A stretch of 30,367 nucleotides of DNA from UBA4823 sp034436035 (GTDB lineage Bacteria > Chloroflexota > Anaerolineae > Anaerolineales > UBA4823): the NCBI GenBank assembly GCA_034436035.1, contig DAOTVW010000188.1, positions 1-30,367 of the forward strand, read 5' to 3'. Within the stretch, counting starts at the first letter, position 1, and each line of letters opens with the position of its first letter. Under the pieces are notes generated by a model, which worked only from the letters and a program-made list of their open reading frames with translations, had not been told where the DNA came from and searched no databases. Both the position numbers and the translations under genes were made by a program. Positions 1-7,852 of the stretch are shown here, piece after piece.

Positions 1-783
1 TATGAGTCTGCCACACGCTTCGCCGGCGGGGAACCATATTTCATGCCTTTAGCCGCTGACCGGGAATATTTACCAGACCTGAATGCCATACCCTCAGATA
101 TTCGCCAACGAGCGAAAATCATGTGGCTCAATTACCCCAATAATCCTACTGCCGCAGTGGCTACGAAAGAGTTTTTTCAGGAAGCGATTGCATTTGCCCA
201 TCAGCACCAAATTATCCTTTGTCATGATGCAGCATATTCACAAGTGAATTATGACGGTTATCGCTCTCCATCTATTCTCCAAGCGAATGGTGCGAAAGAT
301 GTCTGTATCGAATTTAATACCTTATCCAAATCCCATAATATGGCAGGCTGGCGAGTGGGAGCAGCGTTAGGCAATCCTGAATTGTTGAAAAATTTATTTA
401 CCCTTAAAACCCAATTGGATTCAAGCCATTTTAAACCGATTTTAGATGCAGCAGTAGTTGCCATGTCAGCTGATCAAGGTTGGCTTGAGGTGAGGAATCA
501 AATCTACCAGCAAAGGCGCGACAAGATTCTCAACGCATTGCGTGCGATAGGGTTAAACCCTAAGACCCCGAAAGCAAGCTTGTATATTTGGACTCCGATT
601 CCCTCGGGTTGGACAAGTGAGTCATTCTGTCAGACTTTGTTAGAGGATGTGCAGGTCAGCCTAACCCCAGGCACCGTGTTTGGTAAGTATGGGGAGGGAT
701 ATGTACGCATCTGTGTATGTGCTGATGAAAAAATAATTGAAGAAGCCATGCAGCGCATGGAATATTGGATGGAGAAATCATGA
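1..783 (+). CDS. PLP-dependent class I/II aminotransferase, LL-diaminopimelate aminotransferase-like (5' end cut by window)
   Basis: The open frame runs in from the left edge, so the N-terminus is missing; about 260 codons remain. It is a fold-type I aminotransferase. The visible part has the NYPNNPT motif (codons near 130-150), the HDAAY motif whose aspartate contacts the PLP ring nitrogen, and the PLP Schiff-base lysine in TLSKSHNMAGWR (lysine codon 328-330). A C-terminal RICVC arginine probably binds the substrate carboxylate. The AGGEPYF and HDAAYS signatures resemble DapL-type LL-diaminopimelate aminotransferases, which make LL-DAP for lysine and peptidoglycan. The gene overlaps aroC by ATGA, so an aromatic or prephenate aminotransferase role is also possible. 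The family is clear; the substrate is not. Confidence 0.85.
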   Translation, partial: YESATRFAGGEPYFMPLAADREYLPDLNAIPSDIRQRAKIMWLNYPNNPTAAVATKEFFQEAIAFAHQHQIILCHDAAYSQVNYDGYRSPSILQANGAKDVCIEFNTLSKSHNMAGWRVGAALGNPELLKNLFTLKTQLDSSHFKPILDAAVVAMSADQGWLEVRNQIYQQRRDKILNALRAIGLNPKTPKASLYIWTPIPSGWTSESFCQTLLEDVQVSLTPGTVFGKYGEGYVRICVCADEKIIEEAMQRMEYWMEKS

Positions 784-1952
784 GTATTCGTTTTTTAACT
801 GCGGGTGAATCGCATGGGCCTGCTCTAATCGCTATCCTAGAAGGTATGCCTGCTGGTTTACCTCTGGATATCAATTACATCAATCAAGAGCTTGAACGAC
901 GCCAAACGGGTTATGGGGCGGGGGGACGAATGAAAATAGAACATGACCAAGTGAAGATACTCAGTGGTGTAATGGAGGGGAAAACCATTGGTTCTCCGTT
1001 AGCCCTGTTCATTGAAAATATCGATCATGCGAAATGGGAGAATAAACCGATCCCCCCGATGACCATCCCCAGGCCTGGTCACGCAGATCTTTCCGCAACC
1101 ATCAAATACGGGTATTCGGACTTACGCCCAGCTTTGGAGAGAGCTTCGGCGCGCGAGACAGCCGCCCGTGTCGCTGTGGGCGCAATATGCAAACTTTTCT
1201 TAAAAGAATTTGGAATTCGGGTGGAAGGGTATGTCCGGGCAATCGGAGAAATTGAGGCGGACCTTACGACAATACCCCTTGAGAAACGCTTCCAGCTCGC
1301 TGAAACCTCACCGGTTCGCTGTCCTGATGAAGCCAGTGCTCAAAAGATGGAAGAGCGTATTCGGAAAGTGATGGAAGAAAAAGATACCTTAGGGGGGGTG
1401 ATGGAAGTGGTTGTCTTCGACCCCCCGGCGGGATTGGGTTCGCATGTACAATGGGATCGCCGTTTAGATGCTCGTCTTGGAGCGGCGGTTTTGAGTGTAC
1501 CGGCGATAAAGGGTGTGGAAATTGGGAATGCCTTTCAAAATGCACGCCAGCCAGGCACACTGGCGCAGGACGCGATCTATCGTGAAGGAGAAAAATTAGT
1601 TCGCCAGACCACACGAAGTGGAGGGATCGAAGGTGGTATCAGCACAGGAGAACCTATTCTCTTACGGGTGGCGATGAAACCTATTGCAACAACTTTGACC
1701 CCACAGCCATCAGTTGATTTATTAACTGGCGAGCAAACCGAAACGAAATATGAACGCTCCGATTTCTGTCCGGTTCCGCGAGCTGTCCCTATTATTGAAA
1801 GCATGGTTGCTTATGTCATTGCGGATGCATTGATCGAAAAAATTGGTGGGGATTCTATAGCAGAGATGCAAAACCGTTTTCGCAATCTAGCGCAACCAAG
1901 ATTAAACGATATCCATCTTGACGGAAAGGAACATACTTTTTGGGAGGCATGA
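780..1952 (+). CDS. aroC: Chorismate synthase
   Basis: Converts 5-enolpyruvylshikimate 3-phosphate to chorismate, the last step of the shikimate pathway, using reduced FMN. The 390-aa length is normal. The sequence shows the N-terminal GESHGP motif, the RASARETAARVAVG motif (roughly residues 120-135) and the GGIEGGIS motif (roughly 285-292). The ATG at 780 is chosen because it follows GGAG at 771-774 and yields the family-typical MSIRFLTAGESHG. An in-frame TTG at 765 would add five residues and has no support. The start overlaps the aminotransferase stop by 4 nt (ATGA), which implies translational coupling. The stop overlaps the next gene's ATG. Confidence 0.97.
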   Translation: MSIRFLTAGESHGPALIAILEGMPAGLPLDINYINQELERRQTGYGAGGRMKIEHDQVKILSGVMEGKTIGSPLALFIENIDHAKWENKPIPPMTIPRPGHADLSATIKYGYSDLRPALERASARETAARVAVGAICKLFLKEFGIRVEGYVRAIGEIEADLTTIPLEKRFQLAETSPVRCPDEASAQKMEERIRKVMEEKDTLGGVMEVVVFDPPAGLGSHVQWDRRLDARLGAAVLSVPAIKGVEIGNAFQNARQPGTLAQDAIYREGEKLVRQTTRSGGIEGGISTGEPILLRVAMKPIATTLTPQPSVDLLTGEQTETKYERSDFCPVPRAVPIIESMVAYVIADALIEKIGGDSIAEMQNRFRNLAQPRLNDIHLDGKEHTFWEA

Positions 1953-3514
1953 ATCTTTATCTTTATGGACCGCCAGGATCGGGAAAATCTACCGTTGGGC
2001 GTTATGTAGCCCAGCATACCGGCTTTGGGTTTGTTGATTTAGATATCCTTATTGAGACCTTAGCTGGAAAGGCCATCCCCGATATTTTTGAGCTCGAAGG
2101 TGAAGCTGGTTTTCGGCGGTTGGAGAAAACCGCTTTGGAAAAGGTAACCTGTTGCCATAATCAGGTGGTTGCTCTCGGCGGCGGCGCGCTTTTAGACAAT
2201 GAAAACCGGCAAGCGGTGGAAGATAGTGGTATCGTGTTTTGTTTGCAAGCAGAGACACAGACTTTAGCCAGACGACTCAATAATGACGAGACGCAACGCC
2301 CTTTGCTGGCGGAGGATCAACAAAACAAATTAGAGCAATTGCTCAATAAGCGAAAGGAACATTATGCTTCTTTTCGAAATCAAATCGCGACCGACCAAAA
2401 ATCGGTGGCAAATATCGCCTGGGAAATTCAAACACAGGCTGGTCTATTTTTGGTGGAGGGGATGGGATTACCTTATGAAGTAAGGGTGGAGAAAAACGGT
2501 TTAAAACGAATAGGAGAAATCCTTGCCCAAAAAGGTTTCCGCGGACAATTATTTGTACTAACGGATGAAAATGTAGCGCAATATTATTACCCCGCTTTGG
2601 AAGAGCAACTCACTCAGAAAGGATTTAAGGTATCCAGCCTGGTTTTGCCGCCAGGAGAACAAACAAAAAATATGGATACTGTGCAAAGAATTTGGACGCG
2701 TATGGTGGAGCAGGGGGTTGATCGTTCGAGTACATTAATCGCTCTTGGAGGCGGTGTTGTCAGTGATATTGGCGGATTTGTTAGCGCAACATATATGCGC
2801 GGCATACCCTGGATTGTCCTGCCGACGACCTTATTGGCAATGGCAGATGCAAGCTTAGGCGGTAAAACCGGTGTAGACTTGCCAAGCGGGAAAAATTTAA
2901 TTGGAGCTTTCCACTCACCCCGCTTTGTTTTAGCCGATCCACAAACTCTGCAGACGTTACCTGAACAAGAATTGCGTGCGGGAATGGCAGAGGTGGTCAA
3001 AAGTGCGGTGATTGGGGACGGAGAGTTGATGCATTTATGCAGGCAAGATTTCAATTCTTTACATGAAGATCTGGAACAAATCGTAAAAAGAGCCATGGCG
3101 GTAAAAATTAAAATTATTCAGGCAGACCCTTATGAGAAAGGACAGCGAGCCGTGCTAAATTTTGGGCATACGATTGGTCATGCCATTGAAAATCTCTCCG
3201 GTTATTCCATCCCCCATGGATTGTGTGTCTCAATGGGAATGGTTGCTGAAACTCGTTTGGCGGAGGAATTACAATTAGCTCAGCATGGATTATCTACCCA
3301 GCTTCGTTCCATCCTTTCTGATTTAGGTTTGCCGGTAAAAATACCTGCTCATTATTCACAAGAGGCGCTGATTCAAGCGATGCAATCCGATAAGAAGAAA
3401 AAAGAAGGTACAATTCGATTTGCCTTGCCGATTAGAATCGGAGAAGTGAAAGCAGGCATTGTGATTGAAGATACTCATCTTATCCAAACGATTATCCAAG
3501 AATGTCAGGCATAA
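1949..3514 (+). CDS. aroKB: Bifunctional shikimate kinase / 3-dehydroquinate synthase (AroK-AroB fusion)
   Basis: A single 521-aa chain carries two shikimate enzymes. Residues 1 to about 165 are shikimate kinase: Walker A GPPGSGKST at 7-15, D30/D32 for Mg and shikimate, the FRRLE arginines near 56-57, the glycine triplet at 77-79, and the lid arginine in QRPLL near 117. Residues about 170-521 are 3-dehydroquinate synthase: PPGEQTK near 234-240, GGGVVSDIGGF near 267-277, and zinc ligands E348, H407 and H423. There is no stop or frameshift between the domains. The ATG at 1949 overlaps the aroC stop. Its Shine-Dalgarno is awkward, because GGGAGG ends one base before it; a TTG at 1940 with AAAGGA at 1925-1930 is a real alternative start adding three residues. 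A similar fusion is known from Thermotoga. Confidence 0.95.
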   Translation: MNLYLYGPPGSGKSTVGRYVAQHTGFGFVDLDILIETLAGKAIPDIFELEGEAGFRRLEKTALEKVTCCHNQVVALGGGALLDNENRQAVEDSGIVFCLQAETQTLARRLNNDETQRPLLAEDQQNKLEQLLNKRKEHYASFRNQIATDQKSVANIAWEIQTQAGLFLVEGMGLPYEVRVEKNGLKRIGEILAQKGFRGQLFVLTDENVAQYYYPALEEQLTQKGFKVSSLVLPPGEQTKNMDTVQRIWTRMVEQGVDRSSTLIALGGGVVSDIGGFVSATYMRGIPWIVLPTTLLAMADASLGGKTGVDLPSGKNLIGAFHSPRFVLADPQTLQTLPEQELRAGMAEVVKSAVIGDGELMHLCRQDFNSLHEDLEQIVKRAMAVKIKIIQADPYEKGQRAVLNFGHTIGHAIENLSGYSIPHGLCVSMGMVAETRLAEELQLAQHGLSTQLRSILSDLGLPVKIPAHYSQEALIQAMQSDKKKKEGTIRFALPIRIGEVKAGIVIEDTHLIQTIIQECQA

Positions 3515-3527
3515 AAAGGAAATCAAA

Positions 3528-3980
3528 ATGACAGCTATTCTCGTTTTGCATGGGGCGAATCTTAATCTGCTCGGTCAACGTGAACCAGATATTTATGGGA
3601 AAATGACTCTGGCGGATATTGATAAAATGCTCATCGAAGAGGGGAAAAAACTTGGGTTGGAAGTGCGCACCAAACAATCCAATTCGGAGGGCACATTAAT
3701 TGATATATTACAAGAATCAGCCAGTTGGGCGGCGGGAGTTATTTTCAATCCTGGTGGATATACTCACACATCCATTGCATTGCGAGATGCGATCAGCGCC
3801 ATTGGAATTCCAGTCATTGAGGTACACCTCTCCAATGTTTATGCACGGGAAGAGTTCCGCCACCATTCAATGATCTCTGCAGTATGCGCGGGTAAAATTG
3901 TTGGATTAGGCTGGCGCTCTTATTGGTTAGCACTGCAAGCGTTGGCGGGAATTATTCAAGACAAATCAAAAACGCGGTAG
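3528..3980 (+). CDS. aroQ: 3-dehydroquinate dehydratase, type II
   Basis: Dehydrates 3-dehydroquinate to 3-dehydroshikimate by the type II anti-elimination mechanism. The 150-aa length is typical. Visible signatures are LHGANLNLLGQREPDIYG at the N-terminus with the catalytic tyrosine Y23, the NPGGYTH loop with its histidine, and EVHLSNVYAREEFRHHS with the arginines and histidines of the active site. The ATG at 3528 has AAAAGGA seven bases upstream; a longer reading from 3465 would run inside aroKB and is not supported. It lies 13 nt after aroKB and is the last recognisable shikimate gene in the block. Confidence 0.97.
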   Translation: MTAILVLHGANLNLLGQREPDIYGKMTLADIDKMLIEEGKKLGLEVRTKQSNSEGTLIDILQESASWAAGVIFNPGGYTHTSIALRDAISAIGIPVIEVHLSNVYAREEFRHHSMISAVCAGKIVGLGWRSYWLALQALAGIIQDKSKTR

Positions 3981-3982
3981 AA

Positions 3983-4001
3983 TTTCCGATTAGATCGGAA
4001 A
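3983..4001 (+). promoter_or_regulatory. Perfect 8-bp inverted repeat covering the Shine-Dalgarno of the next gene
   Basis: TTTCCGAT at 3983-3990 and ATCGGAAA at 3994-4001 are perfect reverse complements separated by TAG. The right arm contains GGAAA, the only plausible ribosome-binding site for the ATG at 4005. If folded in RNA it would mask that site. There is no T-run, so it is not a standard terminator. Regulation is inferred. Confidence 0.45.
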
Positions 4002-4004
4002 GAA

Positions 4005-4949
4005 ATGAGAGTATTTGTCACGGGAGGCACCGGCTTTGTCGGCAGATCCTTGGTACGCCGCTTGGTTGAAGCGGGACATGAAGTACGTTTGCTTGTACGC
4101 CCATCCAAAACCTCGCCCAATGTACCAAAAGGGGTGCCGGTTGAGATCACAGTCAGCAGCATCAGTGATAGACGTGGTCTGCGTTCCGCTATGAATGGTA
4201 TGGACATCGTATATCATTTGGCGGGGGCGGAACGACATGGTGCATACGCAGATTTGATGAATGTGGATATTAAGGGTACTCGCCTGGTTGCAGAGCTTGC
4301 CAAGGAACTTAAAATAAAACGCCTGTTTTTTGTCAGTCACTTAGGGGCGGAAAGATATTCTGCGTTCCCAATTAGCAAAGCGAAAGCGCTCGGCGAGGAA
4401 GCTATTCGAGAAAGTGGTGTCCCTTTTACGATATTTCGCTCTGCCATTTTATTTGGAGAAGGGGATCATTTTACCAGCGGGATTGCTTTTTTGCTAGCAG
4501 CGATTCCGTTTGTTTTTCTCATACCCGGAGATGGAAAAACTATCCTCCAACCGCTTTGGGTCGAGGATTTAACGCGTATCATGAGTTGGGCTTTAGAAGA
4601 CCCTGCGATGGTGAATCAAATCTACGAAGTTGGCGGAGCGGAGTTATTGCCATTCGACCAGATTGTCCAAACAGTTATGGAAGCGATACATATCCGCAAA
4701 CGCGTGGTAAATATTGCACCGCCTTTTCTGAGAGCATTAACCGTTTTTATGGAAACCACGCTGCCAAAAACACCGGTTTCCGTTTTTTGGCTAGATTACT
4801 TGGCGACGAACCACACCTGCGCGATTGACACTTTACCAAGGGTATTCAATCTCTTGCCAAGCCGGTTAGCTCAAAGGGTTAATTATTTGGAGAAAACGAA
4901 TTGGCGAAAGGCATTTTGGAAAACTTATTTGGGAGCACGACATTCATGA
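4005..4949 (+). CDS. Atypical SDR, NAD(P)-dependent epimerase/dehydratase-like (NDUFA9-type)
   Basis: A 314-aa Rossmann-fold protein of the extended/atypical SDR group. The N-terminus has the nucleotide-binding motif TGGTGFVG (residues 6-13), then DIVYHLAG (67-74) and NVDIKGTRLV (86-95). The usual YxxxK catalytic pair is changed: the aligned segment reads FPISK with F121 and K125, so the catalytic tyrosine appears to be missing. Many atypical SDRs (complex I NDUFA9-like, NmrA-like) also lack it and act as binding or structural proteins. The segment around 160-175 (AFLLAAIPFVFLI) is very hydrophobic and may contact the membrane. The gene follows aroQ by 24 nt and overlaps the next gene by ATGA. 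The substrate is unknown. Confidence 0.85.
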   Translation: MRVFVTGGTGFVGRSLVRRLVEAGHEVRLLVRPSKTSPNVPKGVPVEITVSSISDRRGLRSAMNGMDIVYHLAGAERHGAYADLMNVDIKGTRLVAELAKELKIKRLFFVSHLGAERYSAFPISKAKALGEEAIRESGVPFTIFRSAILFGEGDHFTSGIAFLLAAIPFVFLIPGDGKTILQPLWVEDLTRIMSWALEDPAMVNQIYEVGGAELLPFDQIVQTVMEAIHIRKRVVNIAPPFLRALTVFMETTLPKTPVSVFWLDYLATNHTCAIDTLPRVFNLLPSRLAQRVNYLEKTNWRKAFWKTYLGARHS

Positions 4950-5845
4950 GCGAATCTGGATATCAATTACGTTATCTTCACGAAGCACAAGATTTTGAGA
5001 AAGTGGAAAATTTACAGCGTGTGGTTTGGTCTGGAAATGAAACAGAGGTAGTCCCAAGCCATATTCTCATTTCTGGTGTGCGCCATGGTGCAATTTGCAT
5101 TGGCGCGTTTACCGATGAAGATGAACTAGTTGGTTTTGTATATGGGATGCCGGCGATTGAAGAAACGCCAAATGGTCCGCGCCTCTTTCATTATTCTCAT
5201 ATGCTCGGTGTCCATCCTGACCATCGAAATCAAGGGTTGGGCTATTTACTCAAACGTGCGCAATGGCAAATGGTGCGAAAGCAAGGGGTTGAGCGCATCA
5301 CCTGGACGTACGATCCACTATTGAGCCGTAATGCCCAATTGAATATCTCGAAATTGGGGGCGGTATGTAACACTTATCATTTTAATTATTATGGAGAGTT
5401 ACGCGACGAATTGAATACCGGTATTCCAACCGATCGCTTTGAAGTGGATTGGTGGGTCAATTCCAAACGTGTTAACCGCAGATTGAGCCGTCAAGCACGT
5501 CAAAAATTGGATTTGGCACACTATTTAGCTGCGGGTGCCGAGATTATTAATCCAAGCGGTTTGCGTTCGGATGGATTGGTCTACCCTACGGAAATTCATT
5601 TTGATTTTGCTATTGAGGAACAAGAAGAGGAAAGATTACCAACGTTATTGCTGGTAGAAATCCCGGCAGATTATTTAGAATTGAAAGAAAAAGACATTTC
5701 CTTAGCGATGGAATGGCGCTATCACACCCGAGAGATATTTCCGAATCTATTTCGATTAGGATATATTGTGACCGATTTTGTCTTTCTTAAAGGCAACTAT
5801 GCCCGTAGTCTATACGTATTAAGCCATGGAGAAGCAACATTATGA
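4946..5845 (+). CDS. GNAT-family acyltransferase (COG3375-like), partner of the downstream racemase
   Basis: A 299-aa protein with one recognisable GNAT fold in its N-terminal half. Acyl-CoA-binding motif A, GVHPDHRNQGLGYLLK, lies at about 88-103, with R94, Q96, G97 and G99 forming the pyrophosphate-binding turn. HYSHMLGV just before it is characteristic of a GNAT subgroup I recall as COG3375. The C-terminal half (about 130-299) is less familiar and may hold substrate. The ATG at 4946 is chosen over an in-frame TTG at 4901 because of GGGAG at 4931-4935 and the ATGA overlap with the SDR gene. The stop again overlaps the next start by ATGA. By analogy with the Geobacillus N-succinyltransferase/NSAR pair, it may N-acylate amino acids; this is inference. 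Confidence 0.88.
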   Translation: MSESGYQLRYLHEAQDFEKVENLQRVVWSGNETEVVPSHILISGVRHGAICIGAFTDEDELVGFVYGMPAIEETPNGPRLFHYSHMLGVHPDHRNQGLGYLLKRAQWQMVRKQGVERITWTYDPLLSRNAQLNISKLGAVCNTYHFNYYGELRDELNTGIPTDRFEVDWWVNSKRVNRRLSRQARQKLDLAHYLAAGAEIINPSGLRSDGLVYPTEIHFDFAIEEQEEERLPTLLLVEIPADYLELKEKDISLAMEWRYHTREIFPNLFRLGYIVTDFVFLKGNYARSLYVLSHGEATL

Positions 5846-6957
5846 AAATTGAACAAATAGACATGTACCATTTAAGGATGCCGTTAAAATCTCCGTTTGA
5901 AACTTCGTTTGGGAGAAGCATAACCCGTGATTGTCTTTTACTGCGGGTGTATGCAGATGGCATAGAAGGGTTTGGTGAATGTGCTGCTGATTGGGATCCC
6001 GGCTATTCGAGTGAGACGGTGGGGACCTCTTGGCATATCCTCGAAGAATTTATCTTTCCTGCAGTGAAAGGGGTTGATTTTTCCAGCCCATCCGATTTTC
6101 CGCAGGTGGTTGCGTTTATTCGCGGAAACCGCATGGCGAAAGCAGCGCTAGAAATGGCTTTGTGGGATATTTATGGCAAACAACTAGGTAAATCCCTGAA
6201 AGAGCTTTTAGGAGGAAAGAAAGAGCGAGTGGAGGTAGGGGTTTCTGTGGGTATTCAGAAAGATCCGGCCACTCTGGTCAATACCGTTTCTAAATATATA
6301 GAAGATGGGTATCGAAGGATCAAAATCAAAATAAAACCTGGCAGGGATGTACAGGATGCCCAAGCAGTGCGTTCCGCTTTTCCTCAAATCCGTTTGCAGG
6401 TTGATGCCAATTCTGCCTACACATTAGAGGATGCACAAAGGTTGCTGCCATTAGATGATTTGAATTTATTATTGATCGAGCAACCCTTGGATGAAGAGGA
6501 TCTGTGGGATCATCATAAATTACAGAAACAATTCCGTACCCCTATCTGCCTTGATGAAAGTATTTTATCCAAACAGCATGCGCGCCAGGCGCTGGAAATG
6601 GGATCTTGCCGGGTGATCAACATCAAAGCCGGCAGAGTAGGTGGGTTATGGGAAGGTAAACAGATTCACGATTTGTGTTATCAACAATCTATCCCGGTCT
6701 GGTGTGGTGGGATGCTCGAAACAGGAGTTGGCAGAGCGTCCAACCTGGCTCTTGCCAGTTTACCCGGATTCACATTACCTGGCGATATTTCCGCTACAGA
6801 TCGCTATTATGATGAAGATATCACAAATGAAAGATTTGTGCTTAATGGTGATAGCACGATTGATGTGCCTCGTGGTGATGGATTAGGAGTTACTTTAAAC
6901 GATAAAGCTGTCACCAAATATACATTACGGCATATCTCTCTAAAATTAGACACCTAA
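5842..6957 (+). CDS. menC: o-Succinylbenzoate synthase / N-succinylamino acid racemase family enzyme (enolase superfamily)
   Basis: A 371-aa enolase-superfamily enzyme of the MenC type 2 / NSAR group. All catalytic positions are present: the KxK pair K161/K163 in KIKIKPG, metal ligands D188 (VDAN), E213 (IEQP) and D238 (LDES), and the second base K262 in NIKAGRVGG. The numbering nearly matches the Amycolatopsis NSAR/OSBS enzyme. Such enzymes make o-succinylbenzoate for menaquinone, racemise N-acyl amino acids, or do both. No other menaquinone gene is nearby, and it is translationally coupled to a GNAT acyltransferase, which favours N-acylamino acid racemase activity. The symbol is by family only. 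It is the last gene of this plus-strand run. Confidence 0.9.
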   Translation: MKIEQIDMYHLRMPLKSPFETSFGRSITRDCLLLRVYADGIEGFGECAADWDPGYSSETVGTSWHILEEFIFPAVKGVDFSSPSDFPQVVAFIRGNRMAKAALEMALWDIYGKQLGKSLKELLGGKKERVEVGVSVGIQKDPATLVNTVSKYIEDGYRRIKIKIKPGRDVQDAQAVRSAFPQIRLQVDANSAYTLEDAQRLLPLDDLNLLLIEQPLDEEDLWDHHKLQKQFRTPICLDESILSKQHARQALEMGSCRVINIKAGRVGGLWEGKQIHDLCYQQSIPVWCGGMLETGVGRASNLALASLPGFTLPGDISATDRYYDEDITNERFVLNGDSTIDVPRGDGLGVTLNDKAVTKYTLRHISLKLDT

Positions 6958-7048
6958 TCGAAGGCATTCATTTTTTGCCTTGTCAAATAATAATTGGACA
7001 GCATTGCATATAAATCTCCCATTTAATCTTGGGGTTATGATAAGCGCT

Positions 7049-7090
7049 CCATTCCCGCTTAAGGTAAATTTGAAATCTTAAGTGGAATGG
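7049..7090. repeat. Imperfect inverted repeat upstream of the cyclase-family gene
   Basis: CCATTCC (7049-7055) pairs with GGAATGG (7084-7090), and CTTAAG (7058-7063) with CTTAAG (7077-7082). With a G-T pair between the two blocks and a single bulged C, this is a stem of about 14 bp around a 13-nt loop. It sits between the racemase stop and the promoter at 7145. No T-run follows on either strand, so a simple terminator is unlikely. The remaining bases of this 241-nt gap show nothing else I can name apart from a weak 6-bp hairpin at 6961-6981. Confidence 0.5.
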
Positions 7091-7144
7091 AAATTAATTA
7101 AAGACCCCACAGGAAAAAAGTAGAAAAATTAATCCTAAAATGAT

Positions 7145-7173
7145 TTGCAATCTCATCATCTCTCGACTATACT
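7145..7173 (+). promoter_or_regulatory. Sigma-70-type promoter for the cyclase-family gene
   Basis: TTGCAA (7145-7150) and TATACT (7168-7173) are separated by exactly 17 nt. The predicted transcription start is near 7180, about 20 nt before the ATG at 7199, leaving a short leader that contains the Shine-Dalgarno AAGGAGG (7187-7193). Confidence 0.7.
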
Positions 7174-7198
7174 AGAATCAGGTACGAAGGAGGCTCGG

Positions 7199-7831
7199 AT
7201 GAAAATTTATGATGTGTCCGTCACTTTATCAAAGGATATGCCCATTTGGCCCGGAGACCCCCAATTTGTTTGGGAACGCGTCCATAAGATCGAGAGTGGA
7301 GATAATTCCAATACCTCACGCGTTGAAATGGGTGTGCATACAGGTACCCATGTAGATGCCCCTTATCATTTCTTGCCTGATGGGAAAGGCGTCGATCAGC
7401 TATCATTGAAATTGTTGACTGGGCGGGTGTATGTTTTACATGTGCCAGATGTCAAGTTGATCACAGCCGATGTATTAAAAAACTCGGAAATACCACCACG
7501 CACGAGAAGGATATTAATAAAAACCAATAACAGCGAGTTTTGGGCGAAGAATGTCTCGACGTTTCAGACCGATTTTGCAGCTTTAACTGCGGATGGCGCA
7601 GATTATCTGGTCCAACGCGGCGTGAGGTTGGTAGGGGTAGATTACCTTTCCGTTGCACCATATAAAAATAGCCGGCCTACTCATGAGGTTTTGCTGAAAG
7701 CGGGCGTAGTGATAATCGAAGGTTTGAACCTATCTGGTGTGGACCAAGGTCGATATATGTTGTATTGCCTTCCTTTGAAAATCCAAGGGAGTGATGGAGC
7801 TCCCGCGCGCACTATTTTAGTTGGCGTCTGA
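7199..7831 (+). CDS. Cyclase-family metal-dependent hydrolase (kynurenine formamidase-like)
   Basis: A 210-aa protein of the Cyclase family (PF04199), which includes KynB-type arylformamidase and isatin hydrolase. The metal-binding signature HTGTHVDAPYHF is at residues 47-58, with H47, H51 and D53 as the expected zinc or manganese ligands and H57 close by. The N-terminal DVSVTLSKDMPIWPGDP is typical of the family. The start at 7199 follows a perfect AAGGAGG at a spacing of 5; a longer reading from 7145 would begin inside the promoter. No other tryptophan-degradation gene is nearby, so the substrate (N-formylkynurenine or another amide or lactone) cannot be fixed. Confidence 0.9.
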   Translation: MKIYDVSVTLSKDMPIWPGDPQFVWERVHKIESGDNSNTSRVEMGVHTGTHVDAPYHFLPDGKGVDQLSLKLLTGRVYVLHVPDVKLITADVLKNSEIPPRTRRILIKTNNSEFWAKNVSTFQTDFAALTADGADYLVQRGVRLVGVDYLSVAPYKNSRPTHEVLLKAGVVIIEGLNLSGVDQGRYMLYCLPLKIQGSDGAPARTILVGV

Positions 7832-7852
7832 GCAAATATCCTGAATGTAGAA

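Noticed and set aside
2614..3096. 160-aa minus-strand open frame
   Set aside because: Complete antisense of the well-supported 3-dehydroquinate synthase domain.
4556..4828. 90-aa plus-strand open frame
   Set aside because: It lies wholly inside the SDR gene in another frame, has no Shine-Dalgarno and resembles no protein family.
6961..6981. AAGGCA/TGCCTT hairpin after the racemase gene as a terminator
   Set aside because: The stem is 6 bp and the T-run lies in the loop instead of after the stem.
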